Origin: Gemmatimonadota bacterium
Lineage (GTDB): Bacteria; Gemmatimonadota; Gemmatimonadetes; Gemmatimonadales; Gemmatimonadaceae
Length of the DNA: 55,103 nucleotides
Assembly (NCBI GenBank): GCA_021298835.1
Contig: JAJTHG010000028.1
Coordinates: forward strand, 1-55,103
Direction of reading: 5' to 3'
This document shows, one piece after another, positions 1-9,932 of this stretch. Each line of letters opens with the position of its first letter. The first letter of the stretch is position 1. The notes beneath the pieces were generated by a model. It was not told the DNA's origin, ran no database searches, and worked only from the letters and a program-made list of their open reading frames with translations. The position numbers and the translations under genes were made by a program.

Positions 1-3000
1 CCTGCGGGTTCCCCGACGGGCCGGTACCGCCCAGAATGCCCGACAGCGTGACCTCCGTGACACTGAAGGTCGTCGCGCTCGGGCCACCGATGTTCGGTGC
101 ATCAACGGCGAGTACCCCGTCGAGCCAGTACCGAGCGCGCGCCACCGGTGCCATTTCGAACAGCACCTCCACGCGATGCCAATCGCCACGCGAGAACGGC
201 AACGTGGACTCGGGAATCCGTCCGGGGGTGCCACCGTTCAATTGATTGACGAAGTACGGAACCAGTGTCTGGTTGCCGGCGCCGAGCACCTCCACCCACA
301 ACGAACTCCACACGTTCCCCGGAGCCGACGTGCGGATGTACGCGAGCTTGTTGATGCCGCTACCGCCATGGCCGTGGAAGTTCGGGCTGACCCGGACGTA
401 CATGCCGAGATACACCCGGGTGTAGTTGCCCGGGACACTCAGGTACGCCTCGACGCCACCACCGCTGATGTGGTTGGCCGGATACGTGTGGCGCAGGGTG
501 CGCTGCTCACCGACGATGCTCGAGGACGAGGCGATACCGACCGAGCGCGACCCGTCGAGGAACTTGATCTGCCAACCATCCCGCGTCCCCGACGTCCAGT
601 TCCCTTCCGTCACACTCTCCCACCCGGTCGAACCGGGACTCACCACGGTCATCCCGTTCGGCTCATTCGGCCACGAGGCCTGCGACGGGGGACCTCCCGA
701 CACCGCCGTCCCGGAGAAGGTCACGGTGCCGTAGCCACTCGCCGTCGCCGTGAGCGTGTTCAGGCCGGTGCTCGAGCCAAGGGCCCACCCGCCGATCGTC
801 GCCACGCCCGACGCATTCGTGTTCACGGTCGCCGGCCCGACCATGGTGCCGCCGCCGACGCCGATCGCGAACGTCACCGGTACGTTCGCCAGCACCGCGC
901 CGAACTGGTTCCGGATCACCACCGACGGTGCCACCGCCACGGTGGCGAGCGGCGCGGCCTCCTGACCGTCGCCCACCGCGATGGTGATGGAGCCAAGGGA
1001 GACCGTCTGGCCCGTCGCGGTGAAGGTCACCGGTGCGAGGCCCGCGACCGTCGCCGACAACCGGTTCACCCCGGCGACAGGACCCAGCACCCATCCGCCG
1101 GGCGATGCGCGACCGTTCTGGTCGCTGGTGGACGTGGCCCCCTGTACGGTCCCGCCGCCAAGGGTAACGGCGAAGGTGACCGAGGTGCCGGATACGCCGT
1201 TGCCGAACGCATCGCGGATCTGCACGGTCGGGCGGATCGCCACCTGCGTTCCGACCGGCGCGATCTGGCCTCCTCCGCTGACGATCGCGACCTGCGTCGC
1301 CGGACCGGCGCGCCCCGTCACGCTCGCGGAAACCGGGACCAACGTGCCGGCCGTCGCACGAAGGGTGTTCACCCCCGCTGCCGTTCCGAGCGTCCAGTTG
1401 CCGGCCGTCGCGCGACCGTTGGCGTCGGTGCTGTCGATCGTCCGAATCACCAGGCCGCCACCCGCCGTCACGTCGAAGCGAACCTGTACGCGCGACACGG
1501 GATTGCCGCCGGCGTCGCGTACCAGAACGGCCGGGGCGGTCCCGAGCGCGGCACCTACCGTCCCTTGAGCCGGCAGCCCCCCCTCGAAGCTCATCTGCGT
1601 GGGGGGGCCCGCCACCGCCGTCGCCGTGATCGTCGCGGCCGGCAAGGTTCCGTGCGTCGCCCGCAGGGTCTGCGATCCCAAGGTGTTGCCCGTGGTCCAC
1701 GTGCCGACGCGCGCCACGCCGGTCGAGTCGGTCACGGCCGAGGCGCCTGTGATCGTCCCGCCGCCGGAGCCCACGGCGAAGTTCACGGTCGCCCCGCGAA
1801 TCACGTTGCCAAGGGCGTCGGTCAGGCGAACCGCCGGCGAAACGGGAAGAGGGGTTCCCGCCACGACCGTCTGCCCGGCGCCCGAGGCCACGCTCAGCAG
1901 CGCCGGCGTACCCGGCTGCGCCTGGACGCTCATCGTCACGACGGGAAGGCCCGTGACCGTCGCGCGGAGCGTCTGTGTCCCCGCCACCTGACCGAGTGTC
2001 CAGGTCCCGGACGACGCGTGTCCGGTTCCGTCCGTCGTATCGGCCGTCCGGGCTATCGTCCCACCGCCGGCGATGACCTCGAAGCGCACAACGGTGGTTG
2101 GGACGGCGTTCCCGAATGCGTCGCGTACGGCCACCGTGGGCAGGTTCGGCAAGGCAGCTCCCACCGTGGCATTCGTCGGGACCGGCGCGATCAGCACGAC
2201 GGTGGAGGGCGCGCCGGGACGACCGGTGGCCCCGAAGACCGCCGGGGCGATCGTACCGGTCGTTGCGCTCACGGTCTGCTGGCCGGCCGAGCGCCCCAGC
2301 GTCCACTCACCGGACCGGGCCTTGCCGGCCGAGTCGGTCACGGCGGCCGTCCTGGCGAGGGTCCCGCCTCCAGCCGTGACGCTGAAGGTCACGGCCTGCG
2401 TCGCGACGGGATTCCGCCGCCTGTCCATGACGCGCACGACGAGCGCGGTGGCGAGGGTCGTGCCAACCACGCCCTCCTGGCCGTTCCCCTCGACGACCTC
2501 GACGAGTTCAGGCGTACCGGCCGTTCCGCGAGCGCGGGCCCGCAGCGGCGGGAGGGCGGCGACGCCGATCGAAAGCGTGTTGTCACCCGCTCGGTCACCC
2601 AGCGTCCATCGAATCCGTGCCCGACCCGTCGAATCGGTACGCCATCCGGTCCCGGCAACCGGAACGGCGACGCCTCCCCCCCCGTCCGCCGCGACGGCCA
2701 AGCTCTCGGCCGGCACCGGATTGTCGAAGCGGTCAACCACGCGAACCACCACTGGTAGTCCCAAGGCCTCGCCTGCAGTGCCCGCCTGGCCATCCCCGGA
2801 CTCGAACGCGATCACGGTGGCCGGACCGGCAACGGCCTTCGTCCACAGGAGCAATGAGGGACCGGACGCCAGCGACAGTCGAAGGGACTGCTCGCCGCTG
2901 CTGGTGCCCATGGTCCAATCCCCCACGCGCACGGCGCCCAGCGAATCGGAGACGCGGGAGTTGGTGCCGACGGTGCCGCCCCCGGAGACCACGGCGAGGG

Positions 3001-3544
3001 TGACCGGAACGCCCGGCACGCCGTTGCCGAATTCATCTCGGACCGCGACGACCGGGGGCGTGAGCGGCAGGGACCCCACGCGAACCGTCGGTTCGACGGC
3101 GACCGCCGGCGCGAGGGCGACCGGCGCACCGGGTGCTGCCACCGCGTGTACCACCAGCGGCGGAAGCCCGGCGACGCGCGCCGAGAGCCGCTGGCGGCCA
3201 GCGCGCCGGCCAAGGGTCCAACGGACGCGCGCCGTGCCGGTCGTGCCGGTGAAGGCCTGCGCGGCGTCAACCGAGCCGGAGGCGGAGTCGGGGGCGAAGG
3301 TCACCCGGGCATGTGCCAGTGGGTCGCCAGCCGAGTCGGCGACGAGCACGACGATGTCGGTCGCGAGCGGCCGGCCGGCCGGGCCCGCGAGCGTGTCACC
3401 GGCAGTGGTCCGCAGCGAGGCCGCACGGCTGGACGCGTCGGGGCCCGACAGGCGGTCGGAGCCACATCCTGCCATGATGACGAGCGACGACAGGGCGGCA
3501 CAACCGCCCCGGCGGACACCCGCAGACAGGAATCGACTCGGCAA
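1..3544 (-). CDS. Ig-like repeat surface lipoprotein with lectin-like C-terminus (3' end outside window)
   Basis: The gene reads leftwards and runs off the window, so at least 1181 residues are visible without a stop. I chose TTG at 3544-3542 because a strong ribosome binding site (GGAGGGGGG, 3558-3550) lies 5 bases upstream. The start is followed by a lipoprotein signal ending in IMAGC. Nine Ig-like repeats of about 95-100 residues follow, each with a VRDxFGNxVP-like strand, a GGGT turn and a WTLG strand, as in bacterial Big_1 or invasin-type domains. The last 230 or so residues (about 1-690) resemble a LamG/concanavalin-like sheet, with motifs such as YLGMYVRVSPNFHG and RYWLDGVLAVD. It is probably an exported carbohydrate-binding or adhesive protein; the ligand is unknown. 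Confidence 0.82.
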   Translation of the reverse strand, partial: MPSRFLSAGVRRGGCAALSSLVIMAGCGSDRLSGPDASSRAASLRTTAGDTLAGPAGRPLATDIVVLVADSAGDPLAHARVTFAPDSASGSVDAAQAFTGTTGTARVRWTLGRRAGRQRLSARVAGLPPLVVHAVAAPGAPVALAPAVAVEPTVRVGSLPLTPPVVAVRDEFGNGVPGVPVTLAVVSGGGTVGTNSRVSDSLGAVRVGDWTMGTSSGEQSLRLSLASGPSLLLWTKAVAGPATVIAFESGDGQAGTAGEALGLPVVVRVVDRFDNPVPAESLAVAADGGGGVAVPVAGTGWRTDSTGRARIRWTLGDRAGDNTLSIGVAALPPLRARARGTAGTPELVEVVEGNGQEGVVGTTLATALVVRVMDRRRNPVATQAVTFSVTAGGGTLARTAAVTDSAGKARSGEWTLGRSAGQQTVSATTGTIAPAVFGATGRPGAPSTVVLIAPVPTNATVGAALPNLPTVAVRDAFGNAVPTTVVRFEVIAGGGTIARTADTTDGTGHASSGTWTLGQVAGTQTLRATVTGLPVVTMSVQAQPGTPALLSVASGAGQTVVAGTPLPVSPAVRLTDALGNVIRGATVNFAVGSGGGTITGASAVTDSTGVARVGTWTTGNTLGSQTLRATHGTLPAATITATAVAGPPTQMSFEGGLPAQGTVGAALGTAPAVLVRDAGGNPVSRVQVRFDVTAGGGLVIRTIDSTDANGRATAGNWTLGTAAGVNTLRATAGTLVPVSASVTGRAGPATQVAIVSGGGQIAPVGTQVAIRPTVQIRDAFGNGVSGTSVTFAVTLGGGTVQGATSTSDQNGRASPGGWVLGPVAGVNRLSATVAGLAPVTFTATGQTVSLGSITIAVGDGQEAAPLATVAVAPSVVIRNQFGAVLANVPVTFAIGVGGGTMVGPATVNTNASGVATIGGWALGSSTGLNTLTATASGYGTVTFSGTAVSGGPPSQASWPNEPNGMTVVSPGSTGWESVTEGNWTSGTRDGWQIKFLDGSRSVGIASSSSIVGEQRTLRHTYPANHISGGGVEAYLSVPGNYTRVYLGMYVRVSPNFHGHGGSGINKLAYIRTSAPGNVWSSLWVEVLGAGNQTLVPYFVNQLNGGTPGRIPESTLPFSRGDWHRVEVLFEMAPVARARYWLDGVLAVDAPNIGGPSATTFSVTEVTLSGILGGTGPSGNPQ

Positions 3545-3792
3545 ACGCGCCCCCCTCCGACACTATCAGCGCTGTCTATGGATGCGACCCAACCTTCGGC
3601 GCGGGTAGAAAATCATTATCCGGTGTCAGGGATGCCATCACGCAGAAGGCGAAGCCACCGGACCGGCGTGTGCATTCCCCCTTCACGACACGCCGAATCG
3701 AACGCGAGGCGCGAGCGACTCGTCTGGGGTGAGGTGCATCACGTGACGGGGGCGGGGGTGGGGGCGGGCGGCTTGGCATGGAGGTGGGCACC
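3545..3792. other. Non-coding stretch between the divergent lipoprotein gene and the metF leader
   Basis: This stretch separates the divergently read lipoprotein gene from the metF promoter candidate. It includes the lipoprotein ribosome binding site at 3550-3558. No reading frame here looks like a protein and no tRNA-like fold was seen. The G-rich tract around 3750-3770 is low complexity. The lipoprotein promoter presumably lies here, but I could not pick out convincing boxes. Confidence 0.5.
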
Positions 3793-3821
3793 TTGCGCAC
3801 GGTGATGGTGTCTTCTATCCT
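3793..3821 (+). promoter_or_regulatory. Candidate sigma-70-like promoter of the metF-metH leader
   Basis: TTGCGC at 3793-3798 and TATCCT at 3816-3821 are separated by 17 bases. Transcription would start near 3828, just ahead of the riboswitch candidate at 3846. Matches to the consensus are only partial, so the position is an inference from spacing and context. Confidence 0.35.
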
Positions 3822-3835
3822 TCCATCCGGATAGA
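3814..3835. repeat. 7-bp perfect inverted repeat over the candidate -10 region
   Basis: TCTATCC (3814-3820) and GGATAGA (3829-3835) are perfect inverted copies around an 8-base spacer. The left arm overlaps the candidate -10 box. It could be an operator or a small hairpin at the 5' end of the transcript; no regulator can be named. Confidence 0.35.
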
Positions 3836-3845
3836 CAAATGAATC

Positions 3846-3894
3846 CGAGGCGATTTCCGGGCAAATTGCGGCCTCGTTAAACAACCCGCTAAAG
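3846..3894 (+). promoter_or_regulatory. SAM-II riboswitch candidate
   Basis: The segment matches the SAM-II aptamer in sequence and fold. Helix P1 pairs CGAGGC (3846-3851) with GCCTCG (3871-3876). The conserved GATTT follows P1 (3852-3856), TTGC sits at 3866-3869, GTTAAA at 3876-3881, and the 3' GCTAAAG at 3888-3894. A pseudoknot can form between CGGG (3858-3861) in the loop and CCCG (3885-3888). SAM-II elements bind S-adenosylmethionine and usually precede methionine or SAM biosynthesis genes; here the downstream genes are metF and metH. The terminator that follows suggests control by transcription termination. Confidence 0.85.
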
Positions 3895-3901
3895 CGCCAG
3901 C

Positions 3902-3933
3902 CCCGGCGTCGCCCACGACGACCGGGATTTTTT
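3902..3933 (+). terminator. Intrinsic terminator between the riboswitch and metF
   Basis: A GC-rich hairpin pairs CCCGGCGTCG (3902-3911) with the segment 3916-3926 around the loop CCCA. There is one bulged A (3921). Six T residues follow at 3928-3933. It starts only 7 bases after the aptamer and ends 23 bases before the metF start, which fits the expression platform of a riboswitch. How ligand binding would change its folding is not evident. Confidence 0.75.
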
Positions 3934-3956
3934 CGTCCGTCCGGCCCCGATCCACC

Positions 3957-4859
3957 ATGGCCAAGCGCTCCGCTCAGCCCTTCCGCGTCTCGTTCGAGTT
4001 CTTCCCGCCCAGGACGGCGGACATGGAAGACCATCTCTGGCGCGCCATCCAGCGGCTCGCCCCGTTGGGGCCGGCGTTCGTGTCCGTGACCTACGGCGCC
4101 GGTGGCGGCACCCGGGAGCGCACCCACAGCACCGTGCGGCGCATTCTGGCCGAGACGGCCGTGAAGCCGGCTGCCCACCTCACCTGCGTCGCGGCCACGC
4201 AGGACGAAGTGCTGGCCGTCGCCGACGACTACTGGGCCGCCGGGGTCCGACATCTGGTCGCGCTGCGCGGCGATCCGCCCGGCGGCACCGCCGACTCGGC
4301 CTACACCCCGCATCCCGGGGGCTTCGCGTTCGCCGCGGACCTCGTCGCCGGCCTCCGCGCCCGCCACGACTTCGAGGTCTCCGTCGCCGCCTACCCCGAG
4401 GGCCATCCCCAGGCGCCGTCGCTCAAGGCCGACCTCGACAACCTCAAGCGCAAGGTGGACGCCGGTGCCACGCGCGCGATCACGCAGTTCTTCTTCGACA
4501 ACAGCGCCTACCTGCGCTTCGTCGAGCGCGCGCAGCGCGCGGGGATCACGGTGCCGATCGTCCCCGGCATCATGCCGGTGACCAACTTCGCGCAGGCGGC
4601 GAAGTTCGCGAAGCAGTGCGGCGCCACCGTCCCGAACACGATGGCGTGGCTCTTCGAGGGCCTCGACGACGACGCCGACACCCGGCGCCTCGTCGCGGCG
4701 ACGGCGTGCGCCGAGCAGGTGCAGCAGTTGGTGAAGGAGGGAGTGGACGAGTTCCACTTCTACACGCTCAACCGCGCCGACCTCACCTACGCGATCTGCC
4801 ACATCCTGGGGCTGCGGCCCGTCGAGGTGCCGGTGCCCGCGGCGCCGGCGGGGGCCTGA
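3957..4859 (+). CDS. metF: Methylenetetrahydrofolate reductase
   Basis: This 300-residue cytoplasmic flavoenzyme reduces 5,10-methylene-THF to 5-methyl-THF, the methyl donor used by the next gene, metH. Family motifs are in order: SFEFFPP (12-18, with the catalytic Glu14), VTYGAGGGT, HLTC, ALRGDPP, AAYPEGH, ITQFFFD, GIMPV and FHFYTLNR. The length is normal for bacterial MetF and the TIM barrel appears complete. No clear Shine-Dalgarno sequence precedes ATG 3957. It lies directly behind the SAM-II candidate and terminator, and metH begins 3 bases after its stop, so the two form a SAM-controlled operon. Confidence 0.97.
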   Translation: MAKRSAQPFRVSFEFFPPRTADMEDHLWRAIQRLAPLGPAFVSVTYGAGGGTRERTHSTVRRILAETAVKPAAHLTCVAATQDEVLAVADDYWAAGVRHLVALRGDPPGGTADSAYTPHPGGFAFAADLVAGLRARHDFEVSVAAYPEGHPQAPSLKADLDNLKRKVDAGATRAITQFFFDNSAYLRFVERAQRAGITVPIVPGIMPVTNFAQAAKFAKQCGATVPNTMAWLFEGLDDDADTRRLVAATACAEQVQQLVKEGVDEFHFYTLNRADLTYAICHILGLRPVEVPVPAAPAGA

Positions 4860-4862
4860 GCG

Positions 4863-7800
4863 ATGAGCGGCCGGTCCCACGCGCATCCCACGCTCGCGCT
4901 CGACGCGCTGCCGCCCCGCTGGACGGAGGGGCCGGCCTCTCCCCTCTCGCGCGCCGAGCGGCTCGGGCGGCTGGAGGGCGAGCTGGCGCGGCGGATCCTC
5001 GTCCTCGACGGCGCGATGGGGACGATGATCCAGCAGTACCGGCTCACCGAGGCCGAGTACCGCGGCACCCGCTTCGCCGGGTGGGCCCGCGACCTCCGGG
5101 GCAACAACGACCTCCTCACGCTCACGCAGGCCGACCTCATCCGGGGGATCCACGCGGCGTACCTCGAGGCCGGCGCGGACATCCTCGAGACCAACACGTT
5201 CAACTCGACGGCCATCGCGATGGCCGACTACGGGATGGAGTCGCTGGCCTACGAGCTGAACGTCGCCGGCGCGCGCAACGCGCGCGTGGTGGCGGACGCG
5301 TTCGAGGCGCTGACGCCCGACCGGCCGCGTTACGTGGCCGGGATCCTCGGCCCCACGAACCGGACGGCGAGCATCTCGCCGGACGTCAACGACCCCGGGG
5401 CGCGCAACGTCACGTGGGCCGAGCTGGTGGCCGCGTACGCCGACGCCACGAACGGCCTGCTCGACGGCCGCGCCGACCTGCTGATGGTCGAGACCATCTT
5501 CGACACGCTCAACGCCAAGGCGGCGCTGTTCGCGATCGAGCAGGTCTTCGAGTCGCGCGGCGAGCGGGTGCCGGTGATGATCTCGGGCACGATCACCGAC
5601 GCGTCGGGGCGGACGCTCTCGGGGCAGACGACCGAGGCGTTCTGGCACTCGGTGATGCACGCGCGGCCGCTCTCGGTGGGGCTCAACTGCGCGCTTGGCG
5701 CCAAGGAACTGCGCGGCTACGTGCAGGAGCTGTCGCGGGTGGCGGACTGCCACGTCTCGGCCCACCCCAACGCGGGGCTGCCCAACGAGATGGGGGGCTA
5801 CGACGAGACGCCGGACATCACCTCGGCGATCCTGCGCGAGTTCGCGGGCTCGGGGCTGGTGAACATCGTCGGCGGCTGCTGCGGCACGACGCCGGCGCAC
5901 ATCCGCGCGATCGCCGAGGCGGTGGCCGGACTGCCGCCGCGCGCGCGACCCGAGGTGCCGAGGCGGCTGCGGCTCTCCGGTCTCGAGCCGGTGGTGATCG
6001 GCCCCGACACGAACTTCGTCAACATCGGGGAACGCACGAACGTCACCGGCTCGGCCAGGTTCGCGAAGCTGATCCTGAACGGCGAGTACGAGGCCGCGCT
6101 CGAGGTCGCCCGTCAGCAGGTGGAGGCGGGGGCGCAGCTGATCGACATCAACATGGACGAAGGGATGCTCGACGCCGTCGAGGCGATGACGACCTTCCTG
6201 CGGCTGGTGGCGTCGGAGCCGTCCATCGCGCGCGTGCCGATCGTGCTCGACTCGTCGAAGTGGTCGGTGCTCGAGGCGGGGCTGCAGCAGGTCCAGGGCA
6301 AGGGGATCGTCAACTCGATCTCGCTCAAGGAGGGCGAGGCCGAGTTCCTGCGCCAGGCGCGGCTCGTGCGGCGCTACGGGGCGGCGGTGATCGTGATGGC
6401 CTTCGACGAGCAGGGCCAGGCCGACTCGGCCGAACGCAAGGTGGCGATCTGCACCCGGGCCTACCGGCTGCTGGTGGACGTCGTGGGCTTCCCACCCGAG
6501 GACGTGATCTTCGACCCGAACATCTTCGCGATCGCGACGGGCATCGAGGAGCACGACGGCTACGCGGTGGCGTTCATCGAGGCGTGCCGGCGCATCAGGG
6601 CCGAGCTGCCGCACGCGTCGATCAGCGGCGGGGTGTCGAACGTCTCGTTCAGCTTCCGGGGGAACAACCCGGTGCGGGAGGCGATCCACAGCGTCTTCCT
6701 GTACCACGCGGTGCAGGCGGGGCTCACGATGGGCATCGTGAACGCCGGCCAGCTGGTGATCCACGAGGACATCCCGGCGGAGCTGCGCGAGCGGGTCGAG
6801 GACATCGTGCTCAACCGCCGGGGCGACGCGACCGAGCGGCTGCTGGCGGTCGCCGACCGGTATAAGGGGGAGGTGGCGCAGAAGGCGGCGGATCTGTCGT
6901 GGCGCGCAGCGCCGGTGCACGAGCGGCTGGCCCACGCGCTGGTACACGGCATCGCGGACTTCGTCGTCGAGGACACCGAGGAAGCCCGCAAGCTGGCCGA
7001 GCGGCCGATCGAGGTCATCGAGGGCCCGCTGATGGCGGGGATGAACGTGGTGGGCGACCTCTTCGGCGCCGGGAAGATGTTCCTGCCGCAGGTGGTGAAG
7101 AGCGCGCGCGTGATGAAGCGCGCGGTGGCGCACCTGATCCCCTATATCGAGGCGGAGAAGTCGGCCGGCGCCAAGGCCAAGGGCCGGATTCTCATGGCCA
7201 CGGTCAAGGGGGACGTCCACGACATCGGCAAGAACATCGTGGGAGTGGTGCTGCAGTGCAACAACTTCGAGGTGCTCGACCTCGGGGTGATGGTGTCGGC
7301 GCAGAAGATCCTCGAGACGGCGAAGCGCGAAGGGGTGGACATGATCGGCCTCTCCGGGCTCATCACGCCGTCGCTCGAGGAGATGAGCTTCGTGGCGAGC
7401 GAGATGGAGCGCGAGGGCCTGCGCATCCCGCTGCTCATCGGGGGCGCCACGACGAGCCGGGCGCACACGGCGCTCAAGATCGAGCCCCACTATTCGGGCC
7501 CGGTCGTGCACGTGCTCGACGCGTCGCGCGCCGTGGGGGTGGCAGGGTCGCTGGTGAGCGAGGGGCTGCGCGAGGACTTCGTGCGCGACGTGAAGGCGGA
7601 GTACGCCGACATCCGCCGCAACCGGGCCGAGCGGCGAACGGCCGAGCCGCGCGCGACGCTGGCCGAGGCGCGGGCGAACAAGGTGCCGGTGGACTGGGCG
7701 TCGTACGCGCCGCCGGCACCGTCGTTCACCGGGGTGCGGACGTTCGAGTCGTGGGACCTGGCCGACCTCGTGGGGCGCATCGACTGGACGCCGTTCTTCC

Positions 7801-8624
7801 AGACATGGGAACTGGCGGGATCGTACCCCGCCATCCTCGACGACCCGGTCGTCGGCGAGCAGGCGCGGGTGCTCAAGGCCGACGCCGACCGGATGCTGGC
7901 GCAGGTGGTGGCCGGTCGCTGGCTGACGGCGAAGGCGGTGGTGGGCTTCTGGCCGGCGGCGCAGGTGGAGGACGACGACATCGCGGTGTACGCCGACGCG
8001 TCGCGGGCGCAGGAACTCGCGCGCTTCCACACGCTGCGGCAGCAGCAGAAGAAGGCGGACCGGCCGAATCTGGCGCTCGCCGACTTCGTCGCGCCGGCGT
8101 CGAGCGGGGTGCCCGACTACGTGGGGGCCTTCGCCGTCACGGCGGGGGTGGGGCTCGACGAGCGCGTCGCGGCGTACGAGGCGCAGCAGGATGTGTACAA
8201 CAGCATCCTGCTCAAGGCGCTGGCGGACCGGCTCGCCGAGGCCTTTGCCGAGCGGCTGCACGAGGAAGTGCGTCGCACGCTGTGGGGCTACGCGCCGGAC
8301 GAAGCGCTCGACAACCGTGCGCTCATCCGGGAGCAGTACCGCGGCATCCGGCCGGCCCCGGGCTATCCGGCGTGCCCGGACCACACGGAGAAGCGGACGA
8401 TCTTCTCGCTGCTCGGGGTGACGGAGCGGATCGGCGTGACGCTGACCGAGAGCTTCGCGATGGTGCCGACCGCGGCGGTCAGCGGGTACTACTTCGCGCA
8501 TCCCGCGTCGCAGTACTTCGGCACGGGGAAGATCGGGGCGGACCAGGTGGCGGACTACGCGGCGCGGAAGGGACTGCCGGAGCGCGAGGTGCGGCGGTGG
8601 CTGGCGCCGGTACTGCACGAGTGA
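4863..8624 (+). CDS. metH: Cobalamin-dependent methionine synthase
   Basis: At 1253 residues it is full length for MetH, which transfers methyl from 5-methyl-THF through cobalamin to homocysteine. All four modules are present. The homocysteine-binding barrel has zinc ligands Cys276, Cys339 and Cys340. The pterin-binding barrel begins near residue 380 ([14 protein letters not shown]). A cobalamin cap is followed by the B12 domain with DVHDIGKN, His786 being the lower cobalt ligand. The SAM-binding reactivation domain ends with [12 protein letters not shown] and [12 protein letters not shown]. It is cotranscribed with metF, so the pathway is B12-dependent and probably repressed by SAM. The cells must make or import cobalamin. 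Confidence 0.97.
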   Translation: MSGRSHAHPTLALDALPPRWTEGPASPLSRAERLGRLEGELARRILVLDGAMGTMIQQYRLTEAEYRGTRFAGWARDLRGNNDLLTLTQADLIRGIHAAYLEAGADILETNTFNSTAIAMADYGMESLAYELNVAGARNARVVADAFEALTPDRPRYVAGILGPTNRTASISPDVNDPGARNVTWAELVAAYADATNGLLDGRADLLMVETIFDTLNAKAALFAIEQVFESRGERVPVMISGTITDASGRTLSGQTTEAFWHSVMHARPLSVGLNCALGAKELRGYVQELSRVADCHVSAHPNAGLPNEMGGYDETPDITSAILREFAGSGLVNIVGGCCGTTPAHIRAIAEAVAGLPPRARPEVPRRLRLSGLEPVVIGPDTNFVNIGERTNVTGSARFAKLILNGEYEAALEVARQQVEAGAQLIDINMDEGMLDAVEAMTTFLRLVASEPSIARVPIVLDSSKWSVLEAGLQQVQGKGIVNSISLKEGEAEFLRQARLVRRYGAAVIVMAFDEQGQADSAERKVAICTRAYRLLVDVVGFPPEDVIFDPNIFAIATGIEEHDGYAVAFIEACRRIRAELPHASISGGVSNVSFSFRGNNPVREAIHSVFLYHAVQAGLTMGIVNAGQLVIHEDIPAELRERVEDIVLNRRGDATERLLAVADRYKGEVAQKAADLSWRAAPVHERLAHALVHGIADFVVEDTEEARKLAERPIEVIEGPLMAGMNVVGDLFGAGKMFLPQVVKSARVMKRAVAHLIPYIEAEKSAGAKAKGRILMATVKGDVHDIGKNIVGVVLQCNNFEVLDLGVMVSAQKILETAKREGVDMIGLSGLITPSLEEMSFVASEMEREGLRIPLLIGGATTSRAHTALKIEPHYSGPVVHVLDASRAVGVAGSLVSEGLREDFVRDVKAEYADIRRNRAERRTAEPRATLAEARANKVPVDWASYAPPAPSFTGVRTFESWDLADLVGRIDWTPFFQTWELAGSYPAILDDPVVGEQARVLKADADRMLAQVVAGRWLTAKAVVGFWPAAQVEDDDIAVYADASRAQELARFHTLRQQQKKADRPNLALADFVAPASSGVPDYVGAFAVTAGVGLDERVAAYEAQQDVYNSILLKALADRLAEAFAERLHEEVRRTLWGYAPDEALDNRALIREQYRGIRPAPGYPACPDHTEKRTIFSLLGVTERIGVTLTESFAMVPTAAVSGYYFAHPASQYFGTGKIGADQVADYAARKGLPEREVRRWLAPVLHE

Positions 8625-8773
8625 TGGGCGTCGGACGTCCGGCGTAGCGCCGCCGACGTCTCGCACGAATGCCCTGTCTGATCCGGGTGCGAGGATTACC
8701 CACGATCACGGGCATGGCACCCAATTTGATCTCTCCCCGCGCCATGGCCGTCTCCCCTCCCGCTCCTGCGACC

Positions 8774-9877
8774 ATGCGACGCTCGCTCGGGGACCTGCTC
8801 TCCCAGAGCCACCTTCCGGCGTTGGACGGCCTGCGGGCCGTCTCCGTCTTCGTCGTGGTCCTCGGGCATCACGATCGCGCCTGGTCCGAGGGGCCCGGCC
8901 GAATCACGTCCTGGAGCGTCGAGGAATACGTCGGCGTCCTCCTGTTCTTCGTGCTGAGCGGCTTCCTGATCACGCACCTGCTGCTGCGCGAGCATCAGGA
9001 GACCGGGCGCGTGGCATTCGGCCGCTTCTTCGCGCGTCGGGCCCTCCGCCTGCTGCCGGCGTACTACACGTTCTTCGTCGTCTCGGTCGGCCTCTGGCTG
9101 CTGCGCGGGTTCGAGTTCCCGGCCGGTCGCGTCATCGCCGGCGCCTTCTACGGGATGAACTACTGGAACGCGCTGGCACCCACGAGCGACCCGCAGAACC
9201 CGATCTACCACGTCTGGTCGCTCGCCGTCGAGGAGCAGTTCTACCTGCTGTGGCCCCCGCTCCTGCTGTGGGCGGCCCGCCGCGGCCGCAAGACCGTCGA
9301 GCGCACGCTCTGGTGCATCATCGCCACCGCCGCCACGTGGCGGTGCGGGCTCATGTGGTGGGACGTGGCCCTCAAGCCGTACGCCTACAACGCCTTCGAC
9401 GCGCGAGCGGACAACCTCGCGATCGGGTGCCTGCTGGCGGTGCTGGTTCGGGACGACCGCTGGCGCGCGCGGTTCGAGCGCCTGGCCGCTGACTGGTGGA
9501 TGCCGGTCGCAACGGCCGCCCTGCTCGCCCTGTCCGTCTTCGCCGGGTCAAACTCGGACCGGTACCGCTACGGGCCAGCCCTCACGCTCGAGGCGATCCT
9601 CAGCGGCCTGTTGATGATGCAGCTCCTGCTGGTGAGCGCCCTTCCCGGCTGGCGCTGGCTGGATCATCCGCTCGCGGTCTGGCTCGGCCGGCTGTCGTAT
9701 CCGATCTACCTGTGGCACGTCTTCGCGCTCGGGCTCGACTCGCGCATCGCGACCTTGCCGATTCCCGTCCGCGTCGTCCTGGTCTTCGCCCTCGCGGTGG
9801 CCTTCGGCGCCGTCTCGTACTACGTCGTGGAACGACCGTTTCTGCGCATGAAGGGCCGGTTCGCCGCCCCACGCTAG
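8774..9877 (+). CDS. Membrane acyltransferase, OafA/YrhL (acyltransferase 3) family
   Basis: A polytopic inner-membrane protein of about 367 residues. It carries the family signatures LPALDGLRAVSV with a nearby GHH (the likely catalytic histidine region), FFVLSGFLITHLLL, FFARRALRLLPAYY, and a late YPIYLWH with VVERPF. Such enzymes move acetyl or other acyl groups onto periplasmic glycans, lipids or O-antigen; the acceptor here is unknown. I prefer ATG 8774, which puts the conserved block near the N-terminus. In-frame ATGs at 8669, 8714 and 8744 would add up to 35 unremarkable residues. It stands alone between metH and the two-component system. Confidence 0.9.
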   Translation: MRRSLGDLLSQSHLPALDGLRAVSVFVVVLGHHDRAWSEGPGRITSWSVEEYVGVLLFFVLSGFLITHLLLREHQETGRVAFGRFFARRALRLLPAYYTFFVVSVGLWLLRGFEFPAGRVIAGAFYGMNYWNALAPTSDPQNPIYHVWSLAVEEQFYLLWPPLLLWAARRGRKTVERTLWCIIATAATWRCGLMWWDVALKPYAYNAFDARADNLAIGCLLAVLVRDDRWRARFERLAADWWMPVATAALLALSVFAGSNSDRYRYGPALTLEAILSGLLMMQLLLVSALPGWRWLDHPLAVWLGRLSYPIYLWHVFALGLDSRIATLPIPVRVVLVFALAVAFGAVSYYVVERPFLRMKGRFAAPR

Positions 9878-9932
9878 GCGGCCGGTACCGAGCGCCCGGC
9901 GCGTCGCAGATCTTCGAGGGCGTTCGGTCGCG

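Noticed and set aside
663..2758. Long plus- and minus-strand frames within 1-3544 in other registers
   Set aside because: Only the minus frame starting at TTG 3544 yields a signal peptide, nine regular Ig-like repeats and a recognisable C-terminal fold.
3576..8666. A very long open frame on the minus strand opposite metF-metH
   Set aside because: GC-rich codon bias leaves opposite frames open; its product is Arg/His/Pro-rich low complexity, while the plus strand encodes two complete textbook enzymes.
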